64,000 bases of DNA, taken from assembly GCA_001899005.1 (NCBI GenBank), contig MKUW01000007.1, forward strand, positions 341,782-405,781. The letters run 5' to 3'. The DNA is from Chloroflexi bacterium 44-23 (GTDB taxonomy: Bacteria > Chloroflexota > Anaerolineae > Anaerolineales > Anaerolineaceae). Position numbers and translations under genes: made by a program. Shown here piece by piece: positions 25,680 to 36,213 of this stretch; position 1 is the first letter of the stretch; every line of letters begins with the position of its first letter. Under the pieces are notes generated by a model. The model saw only the letters and a program-made list of their open reading frames with translations, did not search any database and was not told the origin of the DNA.

Positions 25680-26744
25680 ATGGATGAATTAACTGAACGG
25701 CAAAAAATCATCTTAACTCTGGTAACGCATGAGCATATAAATTCCGCATTACCTGTAGGGTCGAAGGTGGTGGTTGAAAAATTTAATATTGGATTAAGTT
25801 CAGCGACTGTGCGCAATGAAATGTCAACCCTTACTGAACTTGGTTATTTACGCCAGCCACACACATCGGCAGGCAGAATACCAACCGACAAAGGTTACCG
25901 ATTTTTTGTCGGTCGTCTTGTGCGTGAGGGAGAAATTCCATTATCTGCTCAGAGAAAAATTTCGCACCAGTTTTACCAAATGCGAAATGATGTTGAGCAA
26001 TGGGCTCGTCTGGCCGCGTCTATTTTGGCACAACAATCGAATGCCGCATCCTTAATTACAGCTCCGCACTCCGAACATACAAAATTACAGCATGTTGAAT
26101 TTATCTCGACATATGGAAGTCAGATTCTAATGGTTTTGGTTTTGGTTGGCGGGGAATTGCGTCAACGTATTCAAAATTTGAACGAACCCTATTCACAAGA
26201 ACGTCTTTCCAGCGTCGGGCACTTGCTCACCCAACAATTTAAAGGATTGGAGACAGCTCGAATTATCCAGAAAGTAAGAGAATTTTCAGACCTTGAATTG
26301 GAATTAGCCTATATAGTTGGCGAAGAAATGGAAAGAGCGGATGCCACTGTCTCGGGTGAAATTTATTTAGATGGGATTACCAATGTTCTGGCTGAACCAG
26401 AGTTCAATGATGCTGGTGATGCACGCCGGGCACTTCGAGTGTTGGAAGAGCGCACTTTACTCTATGAACTTTTTTCTAAGACAATTATGAATAATGACGA
26501 AGGTACAGTCCAGGTGTTGATCGGTGGCGAAGGGACCTGGGATGAGTTAAAACAGTGCTCAATTGTGCTTTCAAAATATGGTGTGCCGGGGATTGCTTTT
26601 GGAACCGTGGGTGTTCTTGGGCCGGTTCGCATGGCTTATGGAAAAACAATCTCGGCCGTTCGATTTATGTCTGGAATGCTGAGTGAGATGGTTTCGCAAT
26701 CTCACTTTGAAGAAAATATTATCGCTCCGAATGAGGTGGATTAA
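25680..26744 (+). CDS. hrcA: Heat-inducible transcriptional repressor HrcA
   Basis: 354 residues. The N-terminal winged helix includes LTERQKIILTLV, SSATVRNEMSTLTELGYL and QPHTSAGRIPTDKGYRFFV, the HrcA hallmarks. The C-terminal regulatory domain contains VLIGGEGTWDELKQCSIVLSKYG. I choose ATG 25680 because MDELTERQ fits the family N-terminus; ATG 25668 is possible, and a TTG at 25650 would lie inside CIRCE. No ribosome-binding site is seen. Its stop overlaps the grpE start (TAATG). Confidence 0.95.
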   Translation: MDELTERQKIILTLVTHEHINSALPVGSKVVVEKFNIGLSSATVRNEMSTLTELGYLRQPHTSAGRIPTDKGYRFFVGRLVREGEIPLSAQRKISHQFYQMRNDVEQWARLAASILAQQSNAASLITAPHSEHTKLQHVEFISTYGSQILMVLVLVGGELRQRIQNLNEPYSQERLSSVGHLLTQQFKGLETARIIQKVREFSDLELELAYIVGEEMERADATVSGEIYLDGITNVLAEPEFNDAGDARRALRVLEERTLLYELFSKTIMNNDEGTVQVLIGGEGTWDELKQCSIVLSKYGVPGIAFGTVGVLGPVRMAYGKTISAVRFMSGMLSEMVSQSHFEENIIAPNEVD

Positions 26745-27322
26745 TGTCGAAAAAGCACGAAGTTAATAAAAACTCTCCCGGAAAAAGTGAAAATCCAAAA
26801 CCAGAAGATTCTTCTGAAGAAAATGTTGAAAAATTGAATGTTACTGAAGGAGAGGAACTGAAAATAGAGGATTATGAGAAAAATTTGGAAGAGATGGTAA
26901 AACAATCGCAGGAGTTTTTTGAAGGCTGGCAACGGGAGCGGGCTGATTTTGTAAATTATAAAAAGCGAATCGAACGTGAGCAGGCATCACTTAAGAATTT
27001 CGTTACATCAGAGATTATTAAGAAATACCTGGTAATTATTGATGATATGGAATTGGCTTTAAAGAACCAACCTCAGGACCAGGAATGCGCTAACTGGGTT
27101 ACCGGGGTTAATTTAATTTACCAGAAATTAATATCAATTTTAGAAAAAGAAGGAGTAGAACAAATAGCAACCGACGGAGAATTCGACCCTAATGTACATG
27201 AAGCTCTGACTCAGGTTGAAAGTACGGATCATGAGTCTGGGCATATCGTCGAAGTCATGCGCAATGGCTATCGTATTGGAGACCGGATATTACGTCCGGC
27301 GTTGGTTGTTGTTGCTCGTTAG
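26744..27322 (+). CDS. grpE: Nucleotide exchange factor GrpE
   Basis: 192 residues. An acidic, disordered N-terminus and a long helix (residues about 40-90) precede the C-terminal beta domain with [14 protein letters not shown] and [18 protein letters not shown]. It dimerises and releases ADP from DnaK. Coupled to hrcA by the TAATG overlap and followed 11 bases later by dnaK. Confidence 0.95.
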   Translation: MSKKHEVNKNSPGKSENPKPEDSSEENVEKLNVTEGEELKIEDYEKNLEEMVKQSQEFFEGWQRERADFVNYKKRIEREQASLKNFVTSEIIKKYLVIIDDMELALKNQPQDQECANWVTGVNLIYQKLISILEKEGVEQIATDGEFDPNVHEALTQVESTDHESGHIVEVMRNGYRIGDRILRPALVVVAR

Positions 27323-27333
27323 GAGAAAATTAT

Positions 27334-29241
27334 ATGGCAAAAATAGTTGGAATTGATTTAGGAACCACGAATTCAGTTGTTGCAGTGATGCAAGGTGGAG
27401 AACCGACTGTGATCCCTTCCGCTGAAGGGGAAAGGTTGGTTCCTTCGGTCGTCGCCGTGAATAAAAACCATGAGAGATTGGTTGGGCGGGCGGCTCGCAA
27501 TCAAGGAATCGTAAATCCGGAGAACACAATTTTCTCAATTAAGCGCTTGATGGGCCGCAAATATGGTGATAATGAGACGACAAAAACGGAACAAAGAGTA
27601 CCTTATCGTATTACAAAAGCACCAAATGGGGATTCACGTGTAGAACTGGATGGGAAGTCTTATTCTCCCCCTGAAATTTCAGCTATGATCCTTTCAAAAC
27701 TAAAAGCAGATGCGGAAGCATATTTGGGTGAACCGGTTACCCAGGCTGTGATTACTGTTCCGGCTTACTTTAACGATGCCCAGCGTAATGCTACCAAAGA
27801 TGCCGGTCGTATTGCCGGCCTTGAAGTCTTGCGTATCATTAATGAACCCACAGCTTCCTCTCTGGCATATGGGTTGGATAAGAAGAAAAATGAAATTATT
27901 GCTGTTTATGATCTTGGCGGTGGTACGTTCGATATCTCAATTTTAGATGTCGGTGACGGTGTTTTTCAAGTAAAAGCGACCAGTGGGGATACCTTCCTGG
28001 GTGGTGATGATTTTGATATTCGTATTATGGATTGGCTAATTGAGGAATTTAAGAAAGATTCCGGTATGGATTTACGTAATGACCGGCAAGCATTACAGCG
28101 CTTGAAAGAAGCATCCGAAAAAGCAAAAATTGAACTATCGACGGTATTGCAAACTGAAATCAATCTGCCTTACATTACAGCCGATGCCACCGGACCGAAA
28201 CATATGGTGAAATCACTTTCCCGCTCAAAATTGGAACAAATAACTGAAGACCTTGTTAAACGCTCGCTTGAACCGGTGCGGAAAGCGCTTTCTGATGCGG
28301 GATTACGGCCAGCAGACATCAGTGAAGTAGTGCTGGTAGGTGGTATGACCCGTATGCCGGCTGTTCAAGAAGCGGTGCGCAAGGAATTTGGGAAAGAACC
28401 TCATAAAGGTGTCAATCCCGATGAGGTGGTTGCGATTGGTGCAGCAATCCAGGCTGCAGTGTTGGCTGGCGATGTAAAGGATATCCTTCTATTGGATGTG
28501 ACTCCATTGACATTGTCTGTTGAGACAATGGGTGGTGTGGCTACTCCGATCATTGAGCGAAATACAACCATTCCTGCGCGTAAAAGCCAGATCTTTTCAA
28601 CAGCTGCCGACAGCCAGACTTCGGTAGAGATTCATGTATTACAAGGTGAACGCCCCATGGCGGCTGATAATAAGTCGTTGGGGAAATTCGTCCTGGATGG
28701 TATTCCGACGGCACCGCGTGGCGTTCCGCAAATTGAAGTTACCTTTGACATCAATGCTAATGGAATTTTAAATGTAACTGCAGCTGACAAAGCAACCAAC
28801 CGCAGCCAGCATATAACCATTACCGCTTCATCTGGCTTATCGGATAGTGAAGTTGAAAAAATGCGCCATGAGGCTGAAGCTCACGCAGAAGAGGATAGTC
28901 GTCGTAAAGAGGTCGTTGAAGCGCGAAATCATGCTGATAATTTGATCTACCAAACTGAAAAAATGATTCGTGACAGTGGTGATAAGATAGATGCAACGAA
29001 AAAGAAAGAAGCTGAAGATAAAGTTGCCAACCTGCGCGGAATGTTGGGGAGTGACGATCTTGAAGGCATGCGCAAATTAATTGAAGACCTGGAACAATTT
29101 ATTCAACAAATTGGTGCCAGTATGTATCAACAAACCAGTGAAACCGGGCAACCAGATGGCTCACAAACAACCCAAAACGATGGTAGTGAAGAAAAACCAT
29201 CCGGGGATGATGTTGTTGATGGTGAATTCAAAAATATCTAG
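27334..29241 (+). CDS. dnaK: Molecular chaperone DnaK (Hsp70)
   Basis: 635 residues, normal length. It starts [40 protein letters not shown] and [17 protein letters not shown] are ATPase signatures; the substrate-binding domain begins after [18 protein letters not shown], and an acidic, Gln-rich lid tail ends in [18 protein letters not shown] precedes the ATG. The 136-base gap to dnaJ contains a strong terminator. Confidence 0.98.
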   Translation: MAKIVGIDLGTTNSVVAVMQGGEPTVIPSAEGERLVPSVVAVNKNHERLVGRAARNQGIVNPENTIFSIKRLMGRKYGDNETTKTEQRVPYRITKAPNGDSRVELDGKSYSPPEISAMILSKLKADAEAYLGEPVTQAVITVPAYFNDAQRNATKDAGRIAGLEVLRIINEPTASSLAYGLDKKKNEIIAVYDLGGGTFDISILDVGDGVFQVKATSGDTFLGGDDFDIRIMDWLIEEFKKDSGMDLRNDRQALQRLKEASEKAKIELSTVLQTEINLPYITADATGPKHMVKSLSRSKLEQITEDLVKRSLEPVRKALSDAGLRPADISEVVLVGGMTRMPAVQEAVRKEFGKEPHKGVNPDEVVAIGAAIQAAVLAGDVKDILLLDVTPLTLSVETMGGVATPIIERNTTIPARKSQIFSTAADSQTSVEIHVLQGERPMAADNKSLGKFVLDGIPTAPRGVPQIEVTFDINANGILNVTAADKATNRSQHITITASSGLSDSEVEKMRHEAEAHAEEDSRRKEVVEARNHADNLIYQTEKMIRDSGDKIDATKKKEAEDKVANLRGMLGSDDLEGMRKLIEDLEQFIQQIGASMYQQTSETGQPDGSQTTQNDGSEEKPSGDDVVDGEFKNI

Positions 29242-29252
29242 TTGGAATAACC

Positions 29253-29291
29253 AATCATTGGGGGGCTTATGTCCCCCAATGATTCTGTTTT
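29253..29291 (+). terminator. Terminator or attenuator between dnaK and dnaJ
   Basis: AATCATTGGGGG and CCCCCAATGATT form a perfect 12-bp stem with an 8-base loop, followed by CTGTTTT. It should end or reduce transcription after dnaK, so dnaJ-prmA may be expressed at a lower level or from its own promoter. Confidence 0.85.
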
Positions 29292-29384
29292 ACAGTTGTG
29301 CAAAAGCAATTATTTAAAAGGGAATTCCTTTATTAAAGGTATTTTGTGCTATTATTTCTGGAATATTTTACAAGTTAGGTGAAC

Positions 29385-30503
29385 ATGGCACAACGTGACT
29401 ATTACGAAGTACTTGGAATTAGCAGGGATGCAACTGCAGAAGATATAAAAAATGCATTCCGAAATCTCGCAAGAAAATACCATCCAGACGTAAGCAAAGA
29501 ACCGGATGCTGAAGAAAAGTTTAAAGAATGCAATGAAGCGTATGCGGTTCTTTCGGATGTAGAGCGCCGAGCTGCTTATGATCGCTATGGTCATGCTGGT
29601 GTAAATGGCATGGGTGGCATGCCAGATTTTTCCACCATTGACTTCTCTGACATTTTTGAAGAATTTTTTGGGTTTGGCGGCATGGGTGGAGGTTCGCGAC
29701 GCAAAAATGCCCCCAGGCGGGGTGCGGATCTTTCCTACGCAGTTCAACTTGAATTTGAACAGGCGGTCTTTGGAATAGATAAGGAAGTTGCCATCACTCG
29801 GGATGAGGTATGTGCAGCCTGTAAAGGCACAGGGTCTGAACCCGGTACTTCACCTGTAAGCTGTTCGAACTGTGGCGGGCATGGCGAAGTAAGGCAGGTC
29901 AGACAGACTTTTCTGGGATCAATGGTGCAGGTGACAACCTGCCCGACCTGTCAGGGGAAAGGGACCATCATTCAATCTCCATGCAAAGTTTGCCGGGGAA
30001 GCGGGTTGGAACGGCGTACGACCACGAAACTAATAAAAATACCCGCTGGCGTGGATAATGGGACTCAAATTCGATTGGCAGGCGAGGGACAACCAGGGGT
30101 AAATGGGGGTCCGCATGGGAATTTGTATATTGAAATACGTGTGAAGCCACACAAGTTTTTCCGTCGTAAGGATGATGATATTCTGCTGGATTTGAATATC
30201 AATGTTGCACAAGCTACTCTGGGAGCGGAAATTGAAGTACCTACATTGGATGGTATGGAAGCATTAACCATTCCACCTGCAACCCAACCCGGCAAAATTT
30301 TCAAGATCCGTAATAAAGGTGTACCTCATTTACGCAGCAGCGGCCGCGGAGACCAGTTGATCATTGTTGGAGTCGAAATTCCAGCACAGATTACAGCGGA
30401 ACAAAGAACACTTTTTGAAAATTTAGCAAAGACGCTCGGTACCGAAGTGCTGCCACAGGAAAAAGGATTTTTCGATAAGCTAAAAGAGGTCCTCAGTGGA
30501 TGA
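29385..30503 (+). CDS. dnaJ: Chaperone protein DnaJ (Hsp40, type I)
   Basis: 372 residues. The J domain has the HPD motif (ARKYHPDVSK) near residue 33. A Gly/Phe-rich stretch follows at about 75-110. Four zinc-finger repeats CAACKGTG, CSNCGGHG, CPTCQGKG and CKVCRGSG come next, then two C-terminal beta domains. It delivers substrates to DnaK and stimulates its ATPase. I take ATG 29385 (AGGTG upstream) over the GTG six bases before. Its last codons overlap the prmA start. Confidence 0.97.
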   Translation: MAQRDYYEVLGISRDATAEDIKNAFRNLARKYHPDVSKEPDAEEKFKECNEAYAVLSDVERRAAYDRYGHAGVNGMGGMPDFSTIDFSDIFEEFFGFGGMGGGSRRKNAPRRGADLSYAVQLEFEQAVFGIDKEVAITRDEVCAACKGTGSEPGTSPVSCSNCGGHGEVRQVRQTFLGSMVQVTTCPTCQGKGTIIQSPCKVCRGSGLERRTTTKLIKIPAGVDNGTQIRLAGEGQPGVNGGPHGNLYIEIRVKPHKFFRRKDDDILLDLNINVAQATLGAEIEVPTLDGMEALTIPPATQPGKIFKIRNKGVPHLRSSGRGDQLIIVGVEIPAQITAEQRTLFENLAKTLGTEVLPQEKGFFDKLKEVLSG

Positions 30504-31440
30504 TTCACAGGCATGGTTAGAAATCATGGTCTCTTGTGATGCAGAATTAGCTGAAAGCATTTCCGAAGTGTTTTCGCGCTATGTCACTCATGGGGTTGTG
30601 ACGGAAACAGAAGTAAAATATGACGACGCCGAAGAAACTCTCTTGGATTATGGGCCGGTAAAAGTCATGGGGTACATTGCCTATGATGGTCAAATTGAAG
30701 CTACGAAACAAAAAATTGAAAGTGCTCTCGGACATCTTCGTCTAATTCAACCAATTCCACAGCCAATTTACCGTAAAATCGAAGATCAAAACTGGATGGA
30801 AAGCTGGAAGAAATTTTATAATCCGGTTCTTATCGGAGAAAAATTATTAATTCTCCCGCCCTGGATTGAAAACCCAAATCCGGAAAGACTGGCGATTAAG
30901 ATTGACCCTTCGCTCGCTTTTGGAACCGGAATGCATCCAACTACACAAATGTGCCTGTCACTGGCTGAACCTTTCTTGCATCCCGGCATCAATGTCATTG
31001 ACATTGGTTGCGGCTCCGGGATACTTTCAATTGCTGCTGCAAAACTTGGAGCGACAAGGGTACTGGCTGTTGATGTTGATAGAACGTCAGTCGAAACGAC
31101 ACTTTCCAACGCAATTAAAAATGAGGTAGGATCTGCAATTGAAACTGGAGCAGGATCGGTCGAGGAAATTATTAATGGAGATTTTTCAATTCAACATGCA
31201 CCCGTAGTGATGATTAATATCCTTGCCCCTGTCATTATCAGACTTTTTGACGACGGATTGGCTAACCTGGTCGAGGATGACGGTTATTTGATAGTTTCCG
31301 GTATATTAGACTATTATGAAGATGAAATTCAGTCAGTGGTCAAATCCTACGGTTTTGAGCTGATCGGACAACGCATGATCAAAGATTGGGTCGGTTTGGC
31401 GTTTCACAAACATCCAAAATCAAATTTAATAACTCAATAG
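30496..31440 (+). CDS. prmA: Ribosomal protein L11 methyltransferase PrmA
   Basis: 314 residues from a GTG within the end of dnaJ (8-base overlap) with AAGAGGT upstream. An N-terminal L11-recognition domain is followed by FGTGMHPTTQMCL, the SAM-binding VIDIGCGSGILSIAAAKLGA and the PrmA motif MINILAPVI. It trimethylates L11. A prmA gene directly behind dnaJ is common in Gram-positive-type heat-shock operons. It ends one base before the convergent NAPRTase gene. Confidence 0.93.
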   Translation: MDDSQAWLEIMVSCDAELAESISEVFSRYVTHGVVTETEVKYDDAEETLLDYGPVKVMGYIAYDGQIEATKQKIESALGHLRLIQPIPQPIYRKIEDQNWMESWKKFYNPVLIGEKLLILPPWIENPNPERLAIKIDPSLAFGTGMHPTTQMCLSLAEPFLHPGINVIDIGCGSGILSIAAAKLGATRVLAVDVDRTSVETTLSNAIKNEVGSAIETGAGSVEEIINGDFSIQHAPVVMINILAPVIIRLFDDGLANLVEDDGYLIVSGILDYYEDEIQSVVKSYGFELIGQRMIKDWVGLAFHKHPKSNLITQ

Positions 31441-32784
31441 CTACCATACTCTTTTCAAATCCGGGTTATCGAGATGTTGCCGGCCGACTTTCGCCAAGTC
31501 TACCCAATCATCTTTAATTTTCACCCGGACTACATCAGCTGTGAAATCAGTGACAGTTGGGCCATGATTATCGAATAGATAAGATCCGACCGCATAAATA
31601 TCAACCGGTACAGCCAGTTTTTCAAACTTACTGATTTTGTTTGGATTAAATCCACCAGAAACTACAATTTTTACATTCTTGCAAAAGCTTTGTGCCTCGT
31701 CTTGCCAATTACCAGATAACCGCCAACTTTGCCAGGCAGTGTCAATTGCCTGCCGGACCTGAAAAACAAGCCTGGGATTGACACCCAAATCCAGAGCCGG
31801 GTCACCAAGCGGAAGGATGGAAACATCACGAAGTGAACTGCTCGTATCGAGACGAACCCCATACAAAACGTATCTTTGAGCTTCTTCGAAATTACCTTGT
31901 TTTTTTAGTGACATGAATTGGGCAAACATGGCCTTACATACTTTTTGGGAATCATCGCTACAGTTGTTGTTGAAATCTACTAGGGCAATCCGGGGAATTT
32001 CTGGTGGTAAGATTCTCGCAAACGAAAGCATGGCTTCGGCAGTATCACCCAAGAAAGAAGCAATGGCTGCATGGGCAACAGTACCTCCTCCCGAACCTCC
32101 CCACCAATCCCCTTGAGCGTCGGTTGAAACGTAGGTCGCAAGTTGATTTTTAAAATCAAGATTGTAACGCTGAACAGCGATATTATAGGCATACCCATCT
32201 GCAGCTTGCACTTCATGGAGATCAAAGCGAGCAGGAAAGAATAGAACGGGTTTGCCATGAGCTGCGATCAAAGTCTGATAGACATTCGTTGCAACCCGGC
32301 TTGCGCGCGTGAGAATTCCCAGCGTGGGTGTCTCAAGAATGGCAAAATCACGATAACGCCCGTAAACACGCATGACAGGTTTTACATTTAACGGGTTGCC
32401 GTCGCTAGTGACTTTATCGCCATCCTGAATCGCCCATACTTGCAGGTGATCTGCAGTGTTGATGAATTTCTCATTTTGCCAATACCCGGTGCAGTGTTTC
32501 AACATAGCGAGCGCTTTATCAACACCAACCACAATTGTTTCACCCGGCCGGCGAGCAAACCACTGCATGTCAACTTCGATGTCACCTACTGGAATATCGT
32601 GAACTTCAATACCCGCAAGTTTGCGACTATCCTGACCTTGAAAATGATATCCTTCCAGAGCCAGCTGTTGCAGCATGATTGTGATATTGGTAAAGTACTT
32701 ATCGGTATACCAACCTTTTCGCATTCTCTCAATATCTAATTTGAAGGTCTGGTTATCCAAGCGTTTATTGTCAAATACACTCAT
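31441..32784 (-). CDS. Nicotinate phosphoribosyltransferase
   Basis: 447 residues with the NAPRTase type II barrel. Recognisable are TDKYFTNI near residue 28, the HEVQAADGYAYN segment, the WWGGSGGGTVAHA loop, LYGVRLDTSS, VVSGGFNPNKI and YAVGSYLFDNHGP. It makes nicotinate mononucleotide from nicotinate and PRPP for NAD salvage. A TATAAT at 32825-32820 (minus) lies suitably upstream. It follows the two-component genes on the same strand but has its own likely promoter. Confidence 0.88.
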   Translation of the reverse strand: MSVFDNKRLDNQTFKLDIERMRKGWYTDKYFTNITIMLQQLALEGYHFQGQDSRKLAGIEVHDIPVGDIEVDMQWFARRPGETIVVGVDKALAMLKHCTGYWQNEKFINTADHLQVWAIQDGDKVTSDGNPLNVKPVMRVYGRYRDFAILETPTLGILTRASRVATNVYQTLIAAHGKPVLFFPARFDLHEVQAADGYAYNIAVQRYNLDFKNQLATYVSTDAQGDWWGGSGGGTVAHAAIASFLGDTAEAMLSFARILPPEIPRIALVDFNNNCSDDSQKVCKAMFAQFMSLKKQGNFEEAQRYVLYGVRLDTSSSLRDVSILPLGDPALDLGVNPRLVFQVRQAIDTAWQSWRLSGNWQDEAQSFCKNVKIVVSGGFNPNKISKFEKLAVPVDIYAVGSYLFDNHGPTVTDFTADVVRVKIKDDWVDLAKVGRQHLDNPDLKRVW

Positions 32785-32872
32785 TATTTAATCCTCAGTA
32801 GTGTTGATTCAATGGTTTCATTATAATAAAGAAGAGGATATTTCCTCGTATCTTGCTGTGGAGAATTATCCT

Positions 32873-33574
32873 TTATAAGGATACGCGTTTGTCACCAACA
32901 CCCAAGATCAATGGGTTTTCTCTGGCAAAGTGGATTAGATCAGGGGTTTTTTCGATACCAACCTTCCGCTTTATATTACTTAAGTGGGTATAAACAGTAT
33001 AAATGCTCAAAACCAACGTTTCGGCAATCTGGTTTACCGATTGGCCTTTTGCTAATAATTTGAAAACATCCTCCTCACGATGAGTCAAGCTTTCAGGAGT
33101 ATATTTTTCAAATGTCAAAGCAATATCTAAATTTCTAGTTATGCTGGGGCTTAAAAAGGTTTTGCCTCTAATAACAGCATCAATCGCCAGGTTCAATTCT
33201 TCCACCATAGCTTTTTTGAGTAAATATCCTGTGGCACCAGCCTCAATGGCCTGATGAACAAAGATAGGATTATCGTACATCGATAGTATCAATATTTTGG
33301 TTGTAGGATGGATTTTTTTCAATTTCCGGGCCACTTCAATGCCGTTTATCCCAGGCAAGGAAATATCCAGGATCACAAGATCAGGAGGGGGGAGCTCCAA
33401 CAATCTGTTTAATCCATCTTCGCCTGTGTCAGCCTCTCCGATGACCTGCACGTTGCCTTCTGTAGTGAGTAGTGAAACCAATCCTCTGCGCATAATGGGA
33501 TGGTCTTCAATAAGGAAGATTTTAATTTCTTGCTCTCCAAATAGATTATCTGACATCCCCAATCCATTCATCAA
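32873..33574 (-). CDS. Response regulator, NarL/FixJ type
   Basis: 233 residues. An N-terminal receiver domain has the acidic pair in IEDHP, the phosphoacceptor Asp in LVILDISLPG and Lys in LLKKAM. The C-terminal LuxR-type helix-turn-helix is LTHREEDVFKLLAKGQSVNQ followed by IAETLVLSIYTVYTHLSNIK. It overlaps the kinase gene by 29 bases; an internal ATG at 33556 is an alternative start. It is probably phosphorylated by that kinase. The target promoters are unknown, but the genes close the nucleoside salvage operon. Confidence 0.92.
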   Translation of the reverse strand: MMNGLGMSDNLFGEQEIKIFLIEDHPIMRRGLVSLLTTEGNVQVIGEADTGEDGLNRLLELPPPDLVILDISLPGINGIEVARKLKKIHPTTKILILSMYDNPIFVHQAIEAGATGYLLKKAMVEELNLAIDAVIRGKTFLSPSITRNLDIALTFEKYTPESLTHREEDVFKLLAKGQSVNQIAETLVLSIYTVYTHLSNIKRKVGIEKTPDLIHFARENPLILGVGDKRVSL

Positions 33575-35135
33575 CAGGAATCCTAACTACAATTTCTGTC
33601 CCCAGATCGATTTGGCTTTTGATCTCCAAATTGCCCCCCACTTGATTTAAACGTTCTCGAATACCCACAAGTCCATAACCTTTTGTAGCCGAATCTGACA
33701 CAAATCCGTTGCCATTATCCTTGATAACCAAATACACGGAGCCTTCATGGTAATTCAAAGTGATATCAACAATGTCGGCCTTGGCGTGTTTTGCTATGTT
33801 TGTAAGTGCTTCTTGCACGATGCGATAACTGGTCAATTCAATATTTTCCGGCAAACGCTTGAAGTCCTTGTTATGAACAAAAACAGCTTTGATCCCCATT
33901 CTTTTTTCAAAATCTTCAATATACTGTTTTAACGCAGTCACCAATCCAAAGTCGCTCAAGGTAGGAGGGCGTAAATCAAAAGCTAATTGCTCCATGCCTT
34001 CACTGACTTCCAGAACAATTCGATCTAAATAGTTTATCCGTTTCTGAACTTCTTTATCATTTGGAGAAATATCTTTACGTAAAACCTGCAATTCTGCTCT
34101 TAAAGCAAGCAAAGCTTGGCCGGTGTGGTCGTGCAATTCTCTGGCAATCCGCAGACGCTCATTTTCCTGAATCTTGATGACCTGTGCTGATAGGCCTTGT
34201 AATTCCTGATGTGCTTTTTGTACTTTAGAAAACAGTACAGCATTCGCAATGGCCAAAGACGCATGTTTGGCTAAAGCAAATGCAAGTTGGGCATGTCTTT
34301 CCGTAAAAAAATTTGGAATAGCCTTATCCAAGGAAAATAGCCCGATGGTTTCTCCGTTAACGATCAAGGGTACACCCATCCAGGACCGTATGTGAGCGCC
34401 TACTGGAAGCACCTCCCACTGTGGGGATTGACGTGTGTCATTCAAAACAACTGGTTCGCCCCCATACAATACCTCCTTCATCAAGAATGTTTTGTCTGGT
34501 TTAAAAATCACATTAGAAACATCCCCTTGATTCCCAAAATTTTCATAGCCCTTGGCAGCAGACATATATAGGAGTCCATCCTTCAATAACATGACGCTAG
34601 CAGTATCATAAGGAGCTAGGTTCTCCAGTTGATTTACAAAAAGAGAAAGCAGTTCATCTCGATCAAGCGTTGAAGTTAGGATTTTCGAAATCGTATTAAT
34701 AGATTCTACGAGTTGCCGCTGAGATTGCTCTGCTGTCAACAATAGTTGGGCGGAGAGATAAAAATCCAGCATGTTGGCTATTAGTTCAAACAAAATCTCT
34801 GGAAGTACATCCCCCTCGCTGAGAAAAAACAGGATTCGATTCTTGCCCCCTGATTTGGGCAAATTGATCGTCTTCTGATAAATCTTATCCTGTGATTTTG
34901 CGTGTGGACCTGCCCAAACCAGTTCTTGTTTAACGTTTCCCATAACAAACTGAAGTTGGATAGATTGTGCATTCAGGTAGCGACCAGCCATCTCCAAAAT
35001 TCCGGGCAGAGTATTTCCGATATTACTATCCAAAGAAAGTGCCAGTGAAAGATCATTCATAAAGCGTAGCACCGAGGCAGTACTAAGGACAGTAGACGGG
35101 TATGCTGTGGAAGGTGTTGGTTTATTTATAGTCAT
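33546..35135 (-). CDS. Cytoplasmic GAF-domain sensor histidine kinase (NarL-partner type)
   Basis: 529 residues without a membrane span. A GAF domain covers about residues 145-305 (DTASVMLLKDG, SWMGVPLIVNGETIGLFSLD). The HisKA_3 dimerisation box is RIARELHDHTGQALLAL near residue 330, and the HATPase domain has YRIVQEALTNIAKHAKA, DNGNGF and GYGLVGIRERL. It should sense a cytoplasmic ligand through GAF and phosphorylate the adjacent NarL-type regulator. It follows add with a 31-base gap in the nucleoside operon. Confidence 0.92.
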   Translation of the reverse strand: MTINKPTPSTAYPSTVLSTASVLRFMNDLSLALSLDSNIGNTLPGILEMAGRYLNAQSIQLQFVMGNVKQELVWAGPHAKSQDKIYQKTINLPKSGGKNRILFFLSEGDVLPEILFELIANMLDFYLSAQLLLTAEQSQRQLVESINTISKILTSTLDRDELLSLFVNQLENLAPYDTASVMLLKDGLLYMSAAKGYENFGNQGDVSNVIFKPDKTFLMKEVLYGGEPVVLNDTRQSPQWEVLPVGAHIRSWMGVPLIVNGETIGLFSLDKAIPNFFTERHAQLAFALAKHASLAIANAVLFSKVQKAHQELQGLSAQVIKIQENERLRIARELHDHTGQALLALRAELQVLRKDISPNDKEVQKRINYLDRIVLEVSEGMEQLAFDLRPPTLSDFGLVTALKQYIEDFEKRMGIKAVFVHNKDFKRLPENIELTSYRIVQEALTNIAKHAKADIVDITLNYHEGSVYLVIKDNGNGFVSDSATKGYGLVGIRERLNQVGGNLEIKSQIDLGTEIVVRIPVDEWIGDVR

Positions 35136-35166
35136 GAAAGAAATTCGATCCTATTCTCGCTGGAAT

Positions 35167-36213
35167 TTAAGGGCGATATGCATCAATTTCTTGGCGTAGC
35201 CTGGTTTTCAAGTCGGATTCACGCAAAAAACTATGTTTCAAGCTAGTTAATTGTATTGCAATAATGTCTTCTAGTGTAAAACCGAATGTACCTTCCAACA
35301 GGGTCAATTCATTGGATACTCGAGTACGTGAGGTTATCGGGTCATCATCGCCAATTGAAATAGGGATTCCAAAATCGTGTAAGGTTTTAACAGGATGGGT
35401 TTGAATGTCCGGAAAGGTACCAGTATGCACATTACTGGTTGGGCATATTTCAAGCAACACCTGATAGTCTCTTAAAATGTTCATCATTTCGTGAGATTCG
35501 ATAGACCTAACCCCATGTCCAATTCGCTGTGCGCCAATTTCTATAACGGCATAATACACACTCTTCCAGCCAGCTGCCTCTCCAGCATGTACTGTGATTC
35601 CTAGTCCACTATCACGCAGGCTATGAAATGCTGCCCGATGCAAAGCAGCTGGAAAGCCATTCTCATTTCCTGCAAGGTCAAAACCTACTACACCTTGATC
35701 TGCATAACGTACCGCCAACCTGGCCAGATCCAGGTTGGCATCCGGGCGATGATCACGCAGCCCGGATAATATCAAGCGGCAGATAATCCCATATTTCGCT
35801 TCCGCTTGTTGTAGTCCCGTCAGCATACTTTCAATACAGTCAGCTACAGAAAATGAAGATGTGACATGGTTCACAGGGCCAGCGCGTAACTCAAAGTACA
35901 CCACGCCATCAAAGTGTGCATCCTCTGCAGCCTCAAAAGCTGCACGGCGCAGAGCTTCTCTATCTTTCAGGATCAGATAATTGACCATAATCTTGTGGAG
36001 ATAATCTGTCAAATTTTGCTCTTCGCCTGTAACCTGAAAATATTTTTCCACATGTGTAGGGTCAAAAGGCAAGGGAATATTTTGCATCAGAGCTAGTTCT
36101 AGAAATGTCTGGGGGCGGATAGACCCTTCAAGATGGGAATGCAAATTACACTTTGGTAAGCGTTGGTAGACTGTTAAAGCAGGTGGGGGAATAAAAACGG
36201 GGTATAAATTCAT
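35167..36213 (-). CDS. add: Adenosine deaminase
   Basis: 348 residues, family length. Zinc ligands in NLHSHLEGS, GITVHAGEAAG with the next zinc His, GHGVRS, and SIGDDDP carrying the catalytic Asp pair. It converts adenosine or deoxyadenosine to inosine forms. The start overlaps the ATPase stop (ATGA), so import and deamination are translationally linked. Confidence 0.93.
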   Translation of the reverse strand: MNLYPVFIPPPALTVYQRLPKCNLHSHLEGSIRPQTFLELALMQNIPLPFDPTHVEKYFQVTGEEQNLTDYLHKIMVNYLILKDREALRRAAFEAAEDAHFDGVVYFELRAGPVNHVTSSFSVADCIESMLTGLQQAEAKYGIICRLILSGLRDHRPDANLDLARLAVRYADQGVVGFDLAGNENGFPAALHRAAFHSLRDSGLGITVHAGEAAGWKSVYYAVIEIGAQRIGHGVRSIESHEMMNILRDYQVLLEICPTSNVHTGTFPDIQTHPVKTLHDFGIPISIGDDDPITSRTRVSNELTLLEGTFGFTLEDIIAIQLTSLKHSFLRESDLKTRLRQEIDAYRP

